Assembly (NCBI GenBank): GCA_026545765.1
Contig: CM048841.1
Span: forward strand, 73,158,217-73,222,216
Length of the DNA stretch: 64,000 bases
Source of the DNA: Plantago major
Taxonomy: Eukaryota; Streptophyta; Magnoliopsida; Lamiales; Plantaginaceae
Reading direction: 5' to 3'
This document shows, one piece after another, positions 13,039 to 24,891 of the stretch. Made by a program: the position numbers and the translations under genes. The notes below the pieces were generated by a model that did no database searches, had not been told where the DNA came from, and saw only the letters and a list, made by a program, of their open reading frames with translations. How positions within the stretch are numbered: position 1 is the first letter of the stretch; each line of letters begins with the position of its first letter.

Positions 13039-13730
13039 AGGGTAAAATCGCTATTCAAAGATTTCTGAGACGGGTACTCAGATATCTGGATCACTCAGTG
13101 AGGGGGAACACAAAAGAGAATAGTACAACTGTCTGCAGTCAACTACTCTCTTGAAATTTGTATTATTTCTATCTTCGTGTAAAACTTGCAAACAGTGTTC
13201 TTGGTCATACAAAAATGTGATTCAGAAAGCTAATAGCCAAAATTCATTAAATGGGCACAATTACATTTGTTGATTGTGATCATTGCTGAAGAAGCAATGG
13301 TGACCCTTGATGAATTGAGCGATTGATCTTTACGGTAGAGATTAACTCTCAGTAAATAGTGGCCCGGCCAGGGCCCCCTATGCATTTAATAACGAACTTT
13401 TACTCACGCTTTTGCGCAAATCATTAGATACTACTGCATAAAATTATAAAAAATCGGGCAGGCACCACTATGCATTTAATTAATTTGCTTTTTTTTCACG
13501 CTTACCGCAATTCACAGATACTTACACGCAAAATTAATTTATATGTATATGTCTGTGGAGATTACATTGCTATATGTATGGGATTTTGGCAAAAGAAATT
13601 ACTTTCGCCTAAGAATAGCAAAAACTCTTCTTCAACCTCTGCAAATCTCTGTTAGTTTTTTCGGCAAAGAATTACTAATCTCTCACCCAAATCTCTTTCT
13701 CGTTTTTCAAAAACTTCACTATTTAAAGAG
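13039..13730 (+). other. Non-coding spacer between pol and the accessory gene
   Basis: It contains no convincing ORF. Two diverged tandem units, each with CTATGCATTTAAT followed by a TCACGCTT-type block, occupy about 13374-13450 and 13465-13545. A GGCCCGGCCAGGGCCCC stretch lies near 13362-13378. Because pol ends 690 bp before the accessory ATG, stop-codon readthrough from pol cannot express the accessory protein here; a separate or spliced transcript would be needed. Confidence 0.6.
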
Positions 13731-15608
13731 ATGGCTCCCAAACGTGCTTCTTCTCGTAAATCCTAGTTACCACGGTGCATCGAAAAGCAAGCACCAGTGC
13801 TAGTTATAACAAACAATCGGTTGATCAGAGAATTCGACCCTGATCATTGGACTTCAAATCACAGGATGATTTGGGGTGGTGCCATGATTGAGGAATACCT
13901 GGTAGCTGCAATAGAAAACCAGACCGACAGGAAGTTGGTACTTCATATGCTTGAAAAGGCAAAAATCAAGGGCTTTCTATCTGCTCTTCCCAGCGGAGTT
14001 TCTTCACTGGATGTTCTGGAGTTTTACAACAACTCCACAATTATTTCCAAGATCTCTGAAGGCACTGAGATAGTGTCTATCAAGACCAAAGTCCAAGGAC
14101 AAGAAATCCTGTTGGACGAAACAGCTTTCTGTGAGCTGTTTGAACTTCAAAATCTTGGAAAGGATTTTGAAATTGACACCAAGGATGAAGATCTCCTTGA
14201 AGGTGTGAAGCAACTATACAGTAATGTGTGTGATCTTGACAAACCAGACACACCCATCGACTTTAAGCTTGCTGACATAAGGACCAGACATCTTTTGGTC
14301 CACTGGGATGTGTTGGCATGTATTCTTCACAGAGGCTTCGATGGTCTACAAGGAGGTGCTGACCAGATAAGCCAAGAACGCTGGATGATGTTGTTCTTGT
14401 TGAGTCAACAAGACAAAAGGCTGGAAAACCCTTTTAATTGGGGGAAGTACGCCTTCATGAAATTTGTGAAGAAAATACAAGGCTTTGAGACTAAAATCGT
14501 TAAGGGCCTTGCTGAGCCAAAAGCCACAGTAAGCTATGGACTGAAAATTTGCTACTTACTGGAATGTCTTGGCATTGAGCTCAGAGAGACGACAGACATT
14601 GCCAACAGTAACCTACTCTACAAATATGAGTATACAAACATGATGAAAAAGGTTACTGGATCTCAGAAAGGTTCCAAGAAGCGAAAGACTGAAGAGGTAT
14701 CTGAGGGAAAAGTTGCGACCAAGAAGTCCAGAACTTCACGGAAGAAGTCTGCTGGCAAATCAGAAGGCACACCCATTGAGGTTGTCGATTCCCAGATACC
14801 TGACGTCACTTCAGATGAACTCATCAATAAAGATGAACTCATCAATGCTGCAAAAGAGGCATCGGCTACTGAACAAGTAGATTCAGCAAGAGAAAGTGCT
14901 TTCAAAAATGTGAAGACTATTACATAAAGCCTTGCTGATGAACTCATAAATGCTGAGAAACTTCAAACTCTTTCTGCAGAAGCAGCAGGGATTGTTGATA
15001 ACTCTGTTCCAGATTTCAATGACGAATCGGACAAGGAGATGATCCCATCCCCCAAGGTTGCTGAAAAAGTAACCAAGGCAAAGGGGAAGAACAAAAGGTC
15101 CAAGGTTGCTGAGAAAGCAACCAGCTCAAAGGTTGCTGAGCAAGCACCTATAGCAAAGGTTGTTGGTGCCAACACACCATCAGGGAAAGTCACGTATAAA
15201 CAACTTCAAGATGCCCTGATGAGTGGTGACCTAGTGTTGGTAGACGCTGATGTCAATACCACACTTAAAAATCTGGAAGAGCTCTCAACTGCTCAAACTT
15301 CTGCTTCCAGACAACCACAACCACAACAGCCACAAGTGGTTAATGAAATGGTAAATGAACTCCATTTTGACATATCAGCTATGCAACATGCTGAAGAAAA
15401 TCTCGCAACAAGGTGTTCCCAACTCCTAGAGAGGGATCAAACTGAGACACCTGCTCAGAATGATTAAACAAGGGAGGCAACTGAGTCAGTCACTCAGGAA
15501 AGGTCTGAAGTACCAGAAACTTCAAACAAAGAAGCCATAATGGAACAGCAAGACCAAAGCACAGAAGGGTCACAAGTTCCAGAGACCAATCAGCCTGACA
15601 ATGCTCAG

Positions 15609-15688
15609 GTAGTTGAATGGTTTAATTCTCTACTTGTGAAATTTTATGTTCATCAATCTTGTTACTTATAAAAATTTCTTTGTTACAG
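15609..15688 (+). other. Predicted 80-bp intron in the accessory gene
   Basis: The donor CAG|GTAGTT and acceptor TTGTTACAG|AC flank an AT-rich stretch containing in-frame stops. Joining the flanks keeps the exon 1 frame and continues the same Glu/Gln-rich composition. Confidence 0.55.
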
Positions 15689-15784
15689 ACTGAATTAGAA
15701 ATAAAAGAACAAGAGGAAGCTGAAAAGCTTGCCTCAGAGACTGAGAAGGAGGCTACTACCTCACCTCTTAAGGAATTTGAGCAT

Positions 15785-15842
15785 GTGCTACTACCTCAAC
15801 ATTGTTAATTCACTTAACTAATCAAGTGGATGTTTCTAATAG
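15785..15842 (+). other. Predicted 58-bp intron in the accessory gene
   Basis: The donor CAT|GTGCTA and acceptor TTTCTAATAG|GCTCC remove a stretch with a stop codon and restore the frame of a Lys/Glu-rich exon. It is short for a plant intron, so it is less sure than its neighbours. Confidence 0.4.
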
Positions 15843-15905
15843 GCTCCAACTAAGAAGGAAAATGATAAGGCTGAGAAGCCTAACTCATCAGAGAATCAAC
15901 CATAG

Positions 15906-15950
15906 ACTCACAAAGTCTCTGAGGAACAAGTATCTGAGCCTTCTATTGAG

Positions 15951-16039
<89 letters not shown>

Positions 16040-16245
16040 ATAATCTTCAAAGACAAATCTCAGATCATTTTTCTCAAACTAACACTATCTACTTAACAGG
16101 TTCAAAAAGATGTAGAAGTTCTTTGGGAATGCCGCTCAATCCCACAACAAATGGAAATTGATGAGGCATCAAAGCCTTCATCACAAGAAAAATTCCAGAC
16201 CGCACAAGTCTCGGGCAACAAGTATCCGAGCCTTCAATAGTGGAG
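15906..16245 (+). repeat. Duplicated exon module in the accessory gene
   Basis: A roughly 47-bp coding unit ending just before a GT donor occurs at 15906-15953 and again, diverged, at about 16199-16245. Both encode VSEEQVSEPSI-like text; the second has lost one base and gained a TAG. Each copy is followed by a GTAT or GTAA donor, so exon and splice site appear to have been duplicated together. Confidence 0.55.
15954..16099 (+). repeat. (TA)n microsatellite inside a predicted 146-bp intron
   Basis: An uninterrupted TA run of about 80 bp starts right at a GT donor (GAGAAG|GTATAT) and is followed by a pyrimidine-rich acceptor ACTTAACAG|G at 16099. Removal of this interval keeps the accessory reading frame. 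Confidence 0.6.
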
Positions 16246-18820
16246 GTAATTGACCTCTCGGATATCCGATTTTGTAAATAGAATTTTCTTGATAAAATTT
16301 CCTAAGTGTTATGATTCTCGTGTTCAAAAGAAAGAGAGGATGCCGAGGATCGACTTCCAAGTCTCCTCCTCACACCAAGATATCCGAGGCACCAAACCTC
16401 AAGAGTTCAACTGCTCGAGCTCGCTGTTGCTGCATTGCAATGTAGATACTGATCGCTCTAAAACCCAGATATCTACACAAGTTTTGAAACTAACTCAAAA
16501 CTTTCTCTTCGAGCTCAAAGTAGTGCCAAGAAGGAGTCAAATGATGACTATGAGAACCTTCTTCCTTCTTCAAGACTCATACCTTGCCAAAGCATATTCA
16601 ATGCTTCAAGAAATGGCAGGTTAAGGTGCTCGATCTCTAAAATAATCGAGAATCACAGATCAACCAACAAGACGAGCACGAGCTCTTGATCCGAAAACTA
16701 TATCCACGCAATGTTCCCTTGACAACAATATCAAGTTGCGACCTTAATGCGTAAGGATTTTTCCAAGGAAGTGGCACACAAATTGGTGCAAGCCTTCAAA
16801 CAGGCAGATGGTCAGACAAGATTGCAGATGGCATTCAAGCCAGTCCTGCCCCAGACACTACAATTTATTCCTTCTGAACAAGAAGAGATTAATGGGCAGA
16901 AAATCACTATTCCTGAAGTGATTAATCTTGTATCTGAAGACGATGAGGAGGAAGAAATAGATGAGAATAACTTTGATGAACCTCCCTCTGACCATCACAA
17001 AAAGGATGATGATGATATGACGGATGATGATGCCCCTGCACCAGGGACAGGAGGAATTCCACAAGGAAACAAAGCCTCAGCTGCTGAAAAGCACACTGAG
17101 AGGACATCACAGCAATCCCCTCCTCCATCTCCTCAGAAATCCACCCATCCTTCACAGCAATCCCAACAACAAAAAGACACTACTGAACAAGTAGTTGAGC
17201 ACTCTGAGGAAACAACTCAGAAGATATTAAATACTCAAACCAGAACTGCTCAACTCAAACAACTGTTGGAAGAAGAGCAACAGCTCCATCTTCAACTTGA
17301 AGAAGAGCTAGTTAAATCCAGAGATAAGCTCAATCAACTACAAGATCAATACTTACAAGAGACAGTAGCTTACTCTGAGGTTAAAGAGCTCCAGGATGCT
17401 GTAAATGCTATTGCTAAGGAATTAGATACTGAAGAAGTATCTAAAGAAAAGCATGATGCTAAGGCTGCATCACCAGCAAAAGACATACCATCCTCCTCTC
17501 AGAAAGGAAAGAAGCCCATCTCTGAGATGGTTGCTGGACTAGAAAATCTTGAAAATGTCCAAGAGGATGAAGATCACTGGGCTGAAGACTCAGATGATGA
17601 AGAAGACAAGACTTTGGCAGCACACCGCAATGAACACTTGACGGTTTCTCATCTTAAAAGGAAGCTAATTGCTCCAGAAGTTTTCAACAAACTGCCAAAT
17701 GTCCACTCCCATGAATACATGAATAGATACCAAGTTTTGGCACATCTTAAAAAGGAGATGTCTTCACAAAACAAAGATGTAATTGCCTCCGTCCCCTAAA
17801 AAATGAAGAAGTTCACAGAACTCATCACTCAGAGAACAACCAGTATGGTTATTGCTCAGAAGGATCTGGGAATGATAAGGGACGATGATGTGTCATTAGC
17901 TGAAAAAGCTTTTCATGAGGCAAGTTACACTGCTGGAAAAGCAGATGCCATACTAGGCCCATTGGCAGAGCTCACTGATAAGGAAAATGGACTTATCAAA
18001 CAAAATCAGGAGCTCAAGGCTGAACTTCAGAAGTTGGTCACTGCCTACAACTACTTGCAAAAGAATTTTGAGTCTCTCTCAGATTCTTTTGTGGTACTTA
18101 GTCAGTCAACAATGACTAAGGGGGAAGAATTTGGATCTCAAGATCAGTGGGAAGGAAAGAAGAAATCTAGAGTTGGTGCCGCTCAGAAAGGAAGAGGAAA
18201 CAAGAAAACTTCCCAGTCACCACTCAGAATAAATGATCCCTCATCAAATCAAGTCATGGTAAATAGTAGCTACTTCCCAGCAGCCAACTGAAGAAACTAC
18301 AATGGTAACAAGGGCCATGGCAAAAAGACCTCCAAGGAGTACCAAGGCTCCAAGGAGAAGACAAGTAAGAGGGATTGATGAATCTTTTGAATAAGAAGAA
18401 GGCCAAATCAAATCCCTGGGCAATGAAGAAGGCTGCAAAAGTCTCACAAGAATTGATCTTGATGATGATGAAGATGAAGCTCCTCTTCACAGAAAAAGGA
18501 AAATTGATAGCCTAACTGAGCCCATAGCTGCAAAGCCTTTAACAGCCAACACACCCTCTGGAAATACCAAGTCAATCCAGGGTGGTTCTTCAAGCAATCC
18601 CCCAAAGGAGAATTCTAGACAAAGAAGGAACAGGCTGAGAGCTGAACAAAGACAAAGTCAACTTCCACTCAGGCCAGAAGAAGCCAAAATTGAGTATGTG
18701 AAGAATGACAACAATTCCTCTGTCTACAAGTGCATTAATCAGAAGAATAGCTACTGGATTCTGGAACTCAAGCACTTACTGGTAAATTCAAGGTTTCCAG
18801 AACCAATCCATAAACTGATC

Positions 18821-18834
18821 AAAATGGGGGAAAT
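18821..18834 (+). promoter_or_regulatory. Polypurine tract for plus-strand priming
   Basis: AAAATGGGGGAAAT ends 1 base before the TG of the 3' LTR (18836). This is the expected position and composition of the retroelement plus-strand primer. The accessory reading frame runs into it. Confidence 0.9.
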
Positions 18835-18835
18835 T

Positions 18836-20410
18836 TGTTAGGAATATCTGTTTAGATTTTGATCAGCAACCTAATGACTTATCTTAGCTCAGAAAGGTGA
18901 TTAGTGAAACTCACTAAGTATGATAGTCTAGCAAATCTTGTATAGGATGTTAGGTCTCGAAATGTAATTTTTATTTTCTAAAGAAGACCAAGAAGAAGGC
19001 ATCCAGCAGGAAAAGTTCAACGGATTTGAAGATTTGAAGACTGCACAAGATTGCTGAAGACAAGGGTTTTTCAGATACCTATGTCCAGATATCTTGGAGA
19101 AAAAAGTGTTTCGAAACACACGAGTTGTAAAAGATATCTGAGAATAAAAGGTTTCTGAGACGAGGAAAGTGCCCACAGATATCTACACGACATAAAATAT
19201 GCTTCTGAAAAAGAAACATATTATAACAAGTTGTTTAAACAAGTGGTATCTGGAGCTATGATAATCTCTGGAAAAGAACGTGCAAAGCCTCAGAAAGCTT
19301 GCATAGTTCCGCTGAGACAAAGTATAGTACAGTGCATTAAATGCGCAGACAGAAATGTATGAACAAAAGCTGTAGCTTCTGAAGAAGAAGACAAACTTGC
19401 TACAGTACTATACTCAGATATTAATAGTTTGAATTTGATTTAAGCCTAACGGATACTATTCAAACGACACTCAAAATTCATCTATAAATATCAACACTTA
19501 GACTGCTTGAGAACACACACTGAACACCTTAGATCACTGAACTTATACTGAATACTCACACAAGCTCTCTCAAGCAAACTACTTACTTTCAAGTTTTCTG
19601 TTGCGACCAAAGCTCTTGATTCTAAGTAGCACAAAAGTTCTAAGTGTCCTGATCCTTAACGAGCATTGTTATCTGTGAAGGAGTTGAACTAAGATTTCAT
19701 ATCTGAGATTCATTCTCTGGAACACTTACAATAGACTTGGGTCAGTAGAGAACAAGATACCATACATTGAAAAGTGTATTAAGTATACTTGATTCATAGA
19801 GCTATCTGAATAACTGAATAAGTTATTTAAGAAGCTCACCTGACAAACAAACCTCAAACCAACACCTTAAACGGCGTGAGTATGTGAAGTACTTAGTTTG
19901 GGAAACTAAGGAATTACTCCAAGGTTATTGAAACATGTGAAGTACTTAGTTTGGGAAACTAAGGAACAACTTAAAAGGTTTCGAGCACAGAAGTACTTGG
20001 TCATGAAAGCCGGGGAATAACTCAGGGGGAACACTTGGTTGGGAACCTAGTGTATTTAGGAATCAAGAAAAGATATCTGTAAGGTTACCTCATTTATCTT
20101 AGTGGATTCTAGGTCTGAGAAAGACCGAAGTGGATTAGTTGAAGGATTACGCCACCTTCAGATATCACTATAAAAAGACTTGTGTTATTTACTCTCTGCA
20201 ACTTATTACTTGTTTTACTTAGATTGCAAAGTACTTACACTTATCTTGCTAAACACGTGCACTTATCTTAGAAAAGTCTTTCGCTCTCTGAAATTAAGTA
20301 TCAGATATCTTCACAGATATCTGAGAAACTGTGCTTATCGACAAAAGTTTTAAAAGACTATTCAACCCCCCCCCCCCTAGTATTTTACTTTGCCGTTATC
20401 TGGACCAACA
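18836..20410 (+). repeat. 3' LTR of the Sirevirus-like element
   Basis: This is a direct repeat of 5363-6975 with the same TG start, CCAACA end, TATA box (19483-19490), tandem units and six AGATATCT palindromes. It lacks about 31 bp after GGTGATTAGT and has a shorter poly-C run (20365-20376). The target duplication AAGAT follows at 20411-20415. Confidence 0.95.
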
Positions 20411-20415
20411 AAGAT

Positions 20416-20944
20416 ATATCCTAATGATTTATACAAGTGGTCTATTTATAAGACCAAGGAAGAAGAAACTAGAAATCATGGGAAAACTGCCAGAAAAACG
20501 TGGTTGAATCTGTCAAAACAGGTGTCACCACAGTGAGGTATTTTGGGGAATCCTCCTCACCAAGGTCTGGCATATCTGTCCACCATTATGTTATTCTGGA
20601 CCGCGGTGAGCCCGTTTGGATGTGGGGCTCACCGCGGTGAGCCGTGTCTCCAGGAACTCCTCCATTTTCTCCACTTTTCTCTCCCTTTTCCAACCTCCAT
20701 GTCACTTCTCTTGGAGTAGTGGCCAACTAACTTGGCCTTGTGGTGCTTCTAGAAGGTTTTGAAGTCTTTTTTGCACTTTGGTCCTCCATTTCCTAGCCAA
20801 TGACGCTAAGACACCTAAAAATGCACAAAAAACACACAAAAAACCCAAACGTGACGCGGAACAAAAAACACTAAATAAAGGCTAAAAGACGCAACAAAAT
20901 ACGGAAAAAGGCACTAAATGAGTCGTTAAAATATCGACTCATCA
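20416..20944 (-). repeat. Right part of the split solo LTR
   Basis: This continues the unit that begins at 4714. It ends GACTCATCA at 20944, followed by the ACACA target duplication. It contains a perfect 18-bp palindrome GGCTCACCGCGGTGAGCC at 20626-20643 and a partial copy of the same core at about 20598-20612. No gene is visible. Confidence 0.75.
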
Positions 20945-21067
20945 ACACACTTTAATCTTAAAGAATGATGGACATAAAATATGTTGACAACATGAAATAC
21001 CTACAAACCTTAAGATTATCACTAATAACTTAGGGCGTTTAGTTAAGAATATCAATGTTTTTCATAA

Positions 21068-22489
21068 GGGAAAATTACACCTGCTCTCCCCACAAAACAC
21101 CCCTATTTCAAATTAGTCCGTGCAATTAAAACAATAACACATAAATTCTTTTTTCATTATTTGAGTTGACCATCATTTGTTAGTTTATCCATGTGGATAA
21201 TCAGGTGATGATGTAGAAATTGTGAGGATTGGTGGGAAGGATGGAAAAACAAACAAAAACAATAATCCTCCATCATCCCACCTTCTCCGCCCTCCTCCAT
21301 CACCACCAATCACCGTACTTGCTCCGCTCCGGCCACCTCCATCATCCCATCTCGACTCCAACAATTTCTTTTTTCTATATCCACAGCCTTGTTCGCCCCA
21401 AAGAGCGGATCGAAGCTAAGACGTCGTTAATGTCAATTGACAGAGCTTCGAAGCTCATCCTCTGGGCCGGAACAAGTTGTCGGATGTTTGTATTCGTGAT
21501 TTCTTGGTCATGGGAGTTCGAATTTGGTTTGGGTAGGTCGATGTTTTCGAATACGAAAGTTCTAATTTCAATTTGAATCTTAGTTGTTGGTTTAATCGTC
21601 TAAATGATGTATTTTGGATTCGATTCATAATATCTTGTGTCTAGATTTGATCTATGTTGGGCTTGGAGGTCGAATTAATTGAGGGTTTTAGAGAACTTAT
21701 GTAAGTTGCAGGGACTTATTTGAGGTTTTCGAAAATCCAAAGCCCCTGCTTTTGAGAATTTGATGCTCGCAGGGAACATATTATAATTCTGGATATTTAT
21801 TTGGACCTAAATGATAACTTTAGAAAGTCTTAGGGACCAAATTGAACTTTTAAAAAGTTCTTGGGAGGTTTCTGGGAAATTCTAGGGAATTGCTAGCGAG
21901 GCCCAAAGGGTTTCTGGACCATTCACTTGAGCCCAATAAGATTATGTCCTTTTCAATTAAGTTCAGAATTTCTTGTTTTGTGCAATTGAACCCCAAACGT
22001 TTCTCAAATTTTGCAATTAAGTCCATAAAATTTTTAGAAAATTTTCTTTAAATTCTGGAAATTGTAAAAGACCCCTATAAATTTTAGAGACTTCAAATTG
22101 ATCCATAAATAGTTTATGAAAATTATAAAAAATAAAATATCATATTTGTGGTTTTAAGACCCTAGAAATCTATTACATAAAGGTCCCCCAACGCTACTTT
22201 TTCAAATTAAGCAATAACTTTTTTATTACACTTTGGTCCAGCAGAAAATCAATTACATAACAGTCCAACTGCCACGATTAAAAGAAATGCGAAAAAGGAA
22301 GAAAATGAGAAAAAATCATTTTCATCCTTTTACACGTCAGAATAAACATGCCAACTTGGATACTGCCTTTGACTTTCGGACCGTTCCGTAATAGTTCAAA
22401 CATTGCAGGGATTAATGTGTTATTGAATTAATTCTGGGGATGAAAATGTAATTAGGGACTTTTGTAGGGAGTGTATATGAAATTTCCCC
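21068..22489. mobile_element. Mutator-like non-autonomous element, 1.42 kb, perfect 9-bp target duplication
   Basis: TTTTCATAA occurs immediately before (21059-21067) and after (22490-22498), a perfect 9-bp duplication typical of Mutator elements. The left end GGGAAAATTACACC matches the inverted right end GGGGAAATTTCATA, and the similarity continues for about 40 bp with mismatches. No transposase is present. Two overlapping ORFs near 21222-21576 have no family I recognise and sit in the Pro/Ser-rich left third. The rest reads like untranslated or intronic plant sequence, so a captured host fragment (Pack-MULE) is possible but unproven. Confidence 0.82.
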
Positions 22490-22591
22490 TTTTCATAATT
22501 GAAAAAAAATTCATTTGTTGATAACATAAACTCTTTAAAAAAAACATCAATGTTTTTATTAACAACATAAACCCATCTTTGAATTTGAGAA

Positions 22592-23773
<1,182 letters not shown>

Positions 23774-23860
23774 TGATTGGTTTATACTTTATCTGCATAC
23801 TATGTGCATCATGATTGGTTTATATTTTATCTGCGTACTACGTATCATGATTGGTTTAGA
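23774..23860 (+). repeat. Short tandem repeat, 36-38 bp unit
   Basis: The word TGATTGGTTTA starts at 23774, 23812 and 23848, with the rest of the unit (TTTATCTGCxTACTAxGT) conserved in the first two copies. It lies just 3' of the oxidase pseudogene. Confidence 0.6.
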
Positions 23861-24191
23861 TTAGAGCTGTTTCTCATGAAATGTTCAACTTGATGTAATA
23901 ATAAATTTTGAAAATATTGTTGATATTCTAAAACAATACGAAAATCATTTCGCATTAGTACAAATTAGGTCCATGTGGCAAACAATTGAATATTCAGTGT
24001 TGCTTTCATCATATTCATAAAACTGATATGATATTTTACAAGGAATTTTTCAACAAATCTTTTTTTATGATCAGACTATGTTTGAAGTTAAATATGTGAT
24101 GCTGATATTGTATCTCGGCAAAAGTTTATATTCTTCATCACGTGTTGTGGATTTTGTATTTGAATCAGACATATTATAATTAGGTAACAAT
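23861..24191. other. Intergenic, nothing recognised
   Basis: AT-rich sequence with no ORF, RNA gene or repeat structure that I can support. Confidence 0.5.
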
Positions 24192-24745
24192 GTTTAAAAA
24201 TACAAATATAATTGAACTTTATCGATTTTGACACATATGGGCTTGAACTTTAATCTTTGCACATCCATGGCTGAACTCATACTTTTGTTTTCACTGCAAG
24301 GCCTAGATCGGTTTATTGGCTGAAATTATTTTCTTGGAATATCTTTATAGTTCCTATGGGTATTTTTTTTGGATTCAACCGGTGAGGAAGGACACATGAC
24401 TACCACAATTGCACAATTTTAACAACAATTTTGCATTTACGGGCATGAATATAAATTCTCTTCAAAAGTCAAACTCTAACTTGTAGCGAAAATTCGATTC
24501 ACACTCTTGACAACAAAATTGATGGTAAAGTTGCACGATTGTCGTAGTCAGGTGATCTCCTCACTGCTTGCGCAAAATAACATCCATAGGGACGACAAAA
24601 ACATTCCAGGAAAAGAATTCCAGCAAAAAATCCGATCTTGGTCTAGCCGTGGAAACAAAATTATGCATTTAGCCATGCAAAAATTAAAGTTCTAGCCAGT
24701 ATGTACCAAATTCGATAAAGTTCAACCATATTTGTAATTTTCACC
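24192..24745. mobile_element. Non-autonomous element with long terminal inverted repeats
   Basis: The left end (from about 24200: ACAAATATAATTGAACTTTATCGA) and the inverted right end (ACAAATATGGTTGAACTTTATCGA) match over about 90 bp with scattered mismatches, including a CTTTAATxTTTGCA block. The outermost bases of the right end read GGTGAAAATT when inverted, similar to Mutator-type ends. No clean target duplication was found, so the class is tentative. Confidence 0.6.
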
Positions 24746-24891
24746 CTAAATTATTTTACAACAATCACTCAATGTTCAATTTATCAACCAGCATCTCCTA
24801 TATATATAAATCAAACTGTGTTCTAACTTCTATCACCTTCACAACATTATTCGGAGAAATTCTTTTGCATGATCACAGTCTAGTGATCACT

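Larger units (their letters stand above)
13731..18838 (+). pseudogene. Accessory (envelope-position) gene of the Sirevirus-like element, multi-exon, function unknown
   Basis: The only good ATG is 13731 (MAPKRASSRKS, then TAG at 13764-13766). The same frame continues to 15608, interrupted by TAA at 14925 and 15465, so exon 1 is about 1.88 kb. Its first 290 residues look folded (for example WGGAMIEEYL, FNWGKYAF, ISQERWMMLFLL); after that it is Lys/Ser/Glu-rich and low complexity. Intron-like gaps at 15609-15688, 15785-15842 and 15954-16099 join in-frame pieces. From 16747 the frame is open again (one stop at 17797) with acidic, Gln-rich and strong coiled-coil segments. After a frame change near 18280, coding-like basic sequence continues to the purine tract. 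It sits where Sireviruses carry the env-like gene, but I see no clear signal peptide or membrane span. Confidence 0.6.
5363..20410 (+). mobile_element. Complete 15.05-kb Ty1/copia element, Sirevirus-like
   Basis: Two long direct repeats (1,613 and 1,575 bp) begin TGTTAGGAAT and end CCAACA. AAGAT lies on both outer sides (5358-5362 and 20411-20415), a perfect 5-bp target duplication. A primer binding site TGGTATCAGAGC follows the 5' LTR and a purine tract precedes the 3' LTR. The order protease, integrase, RT, RNase H makes it copia. Very long LTRs, a long gag with a coiled coil, and extra coding sequence 3' of pol are known traits of Sireviruses (SIRE1/Maximus); lineage is inferred from these. 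The coding regions carry several frameshifts and stops, so this copy is not autonomous. Confidence 0.95.
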
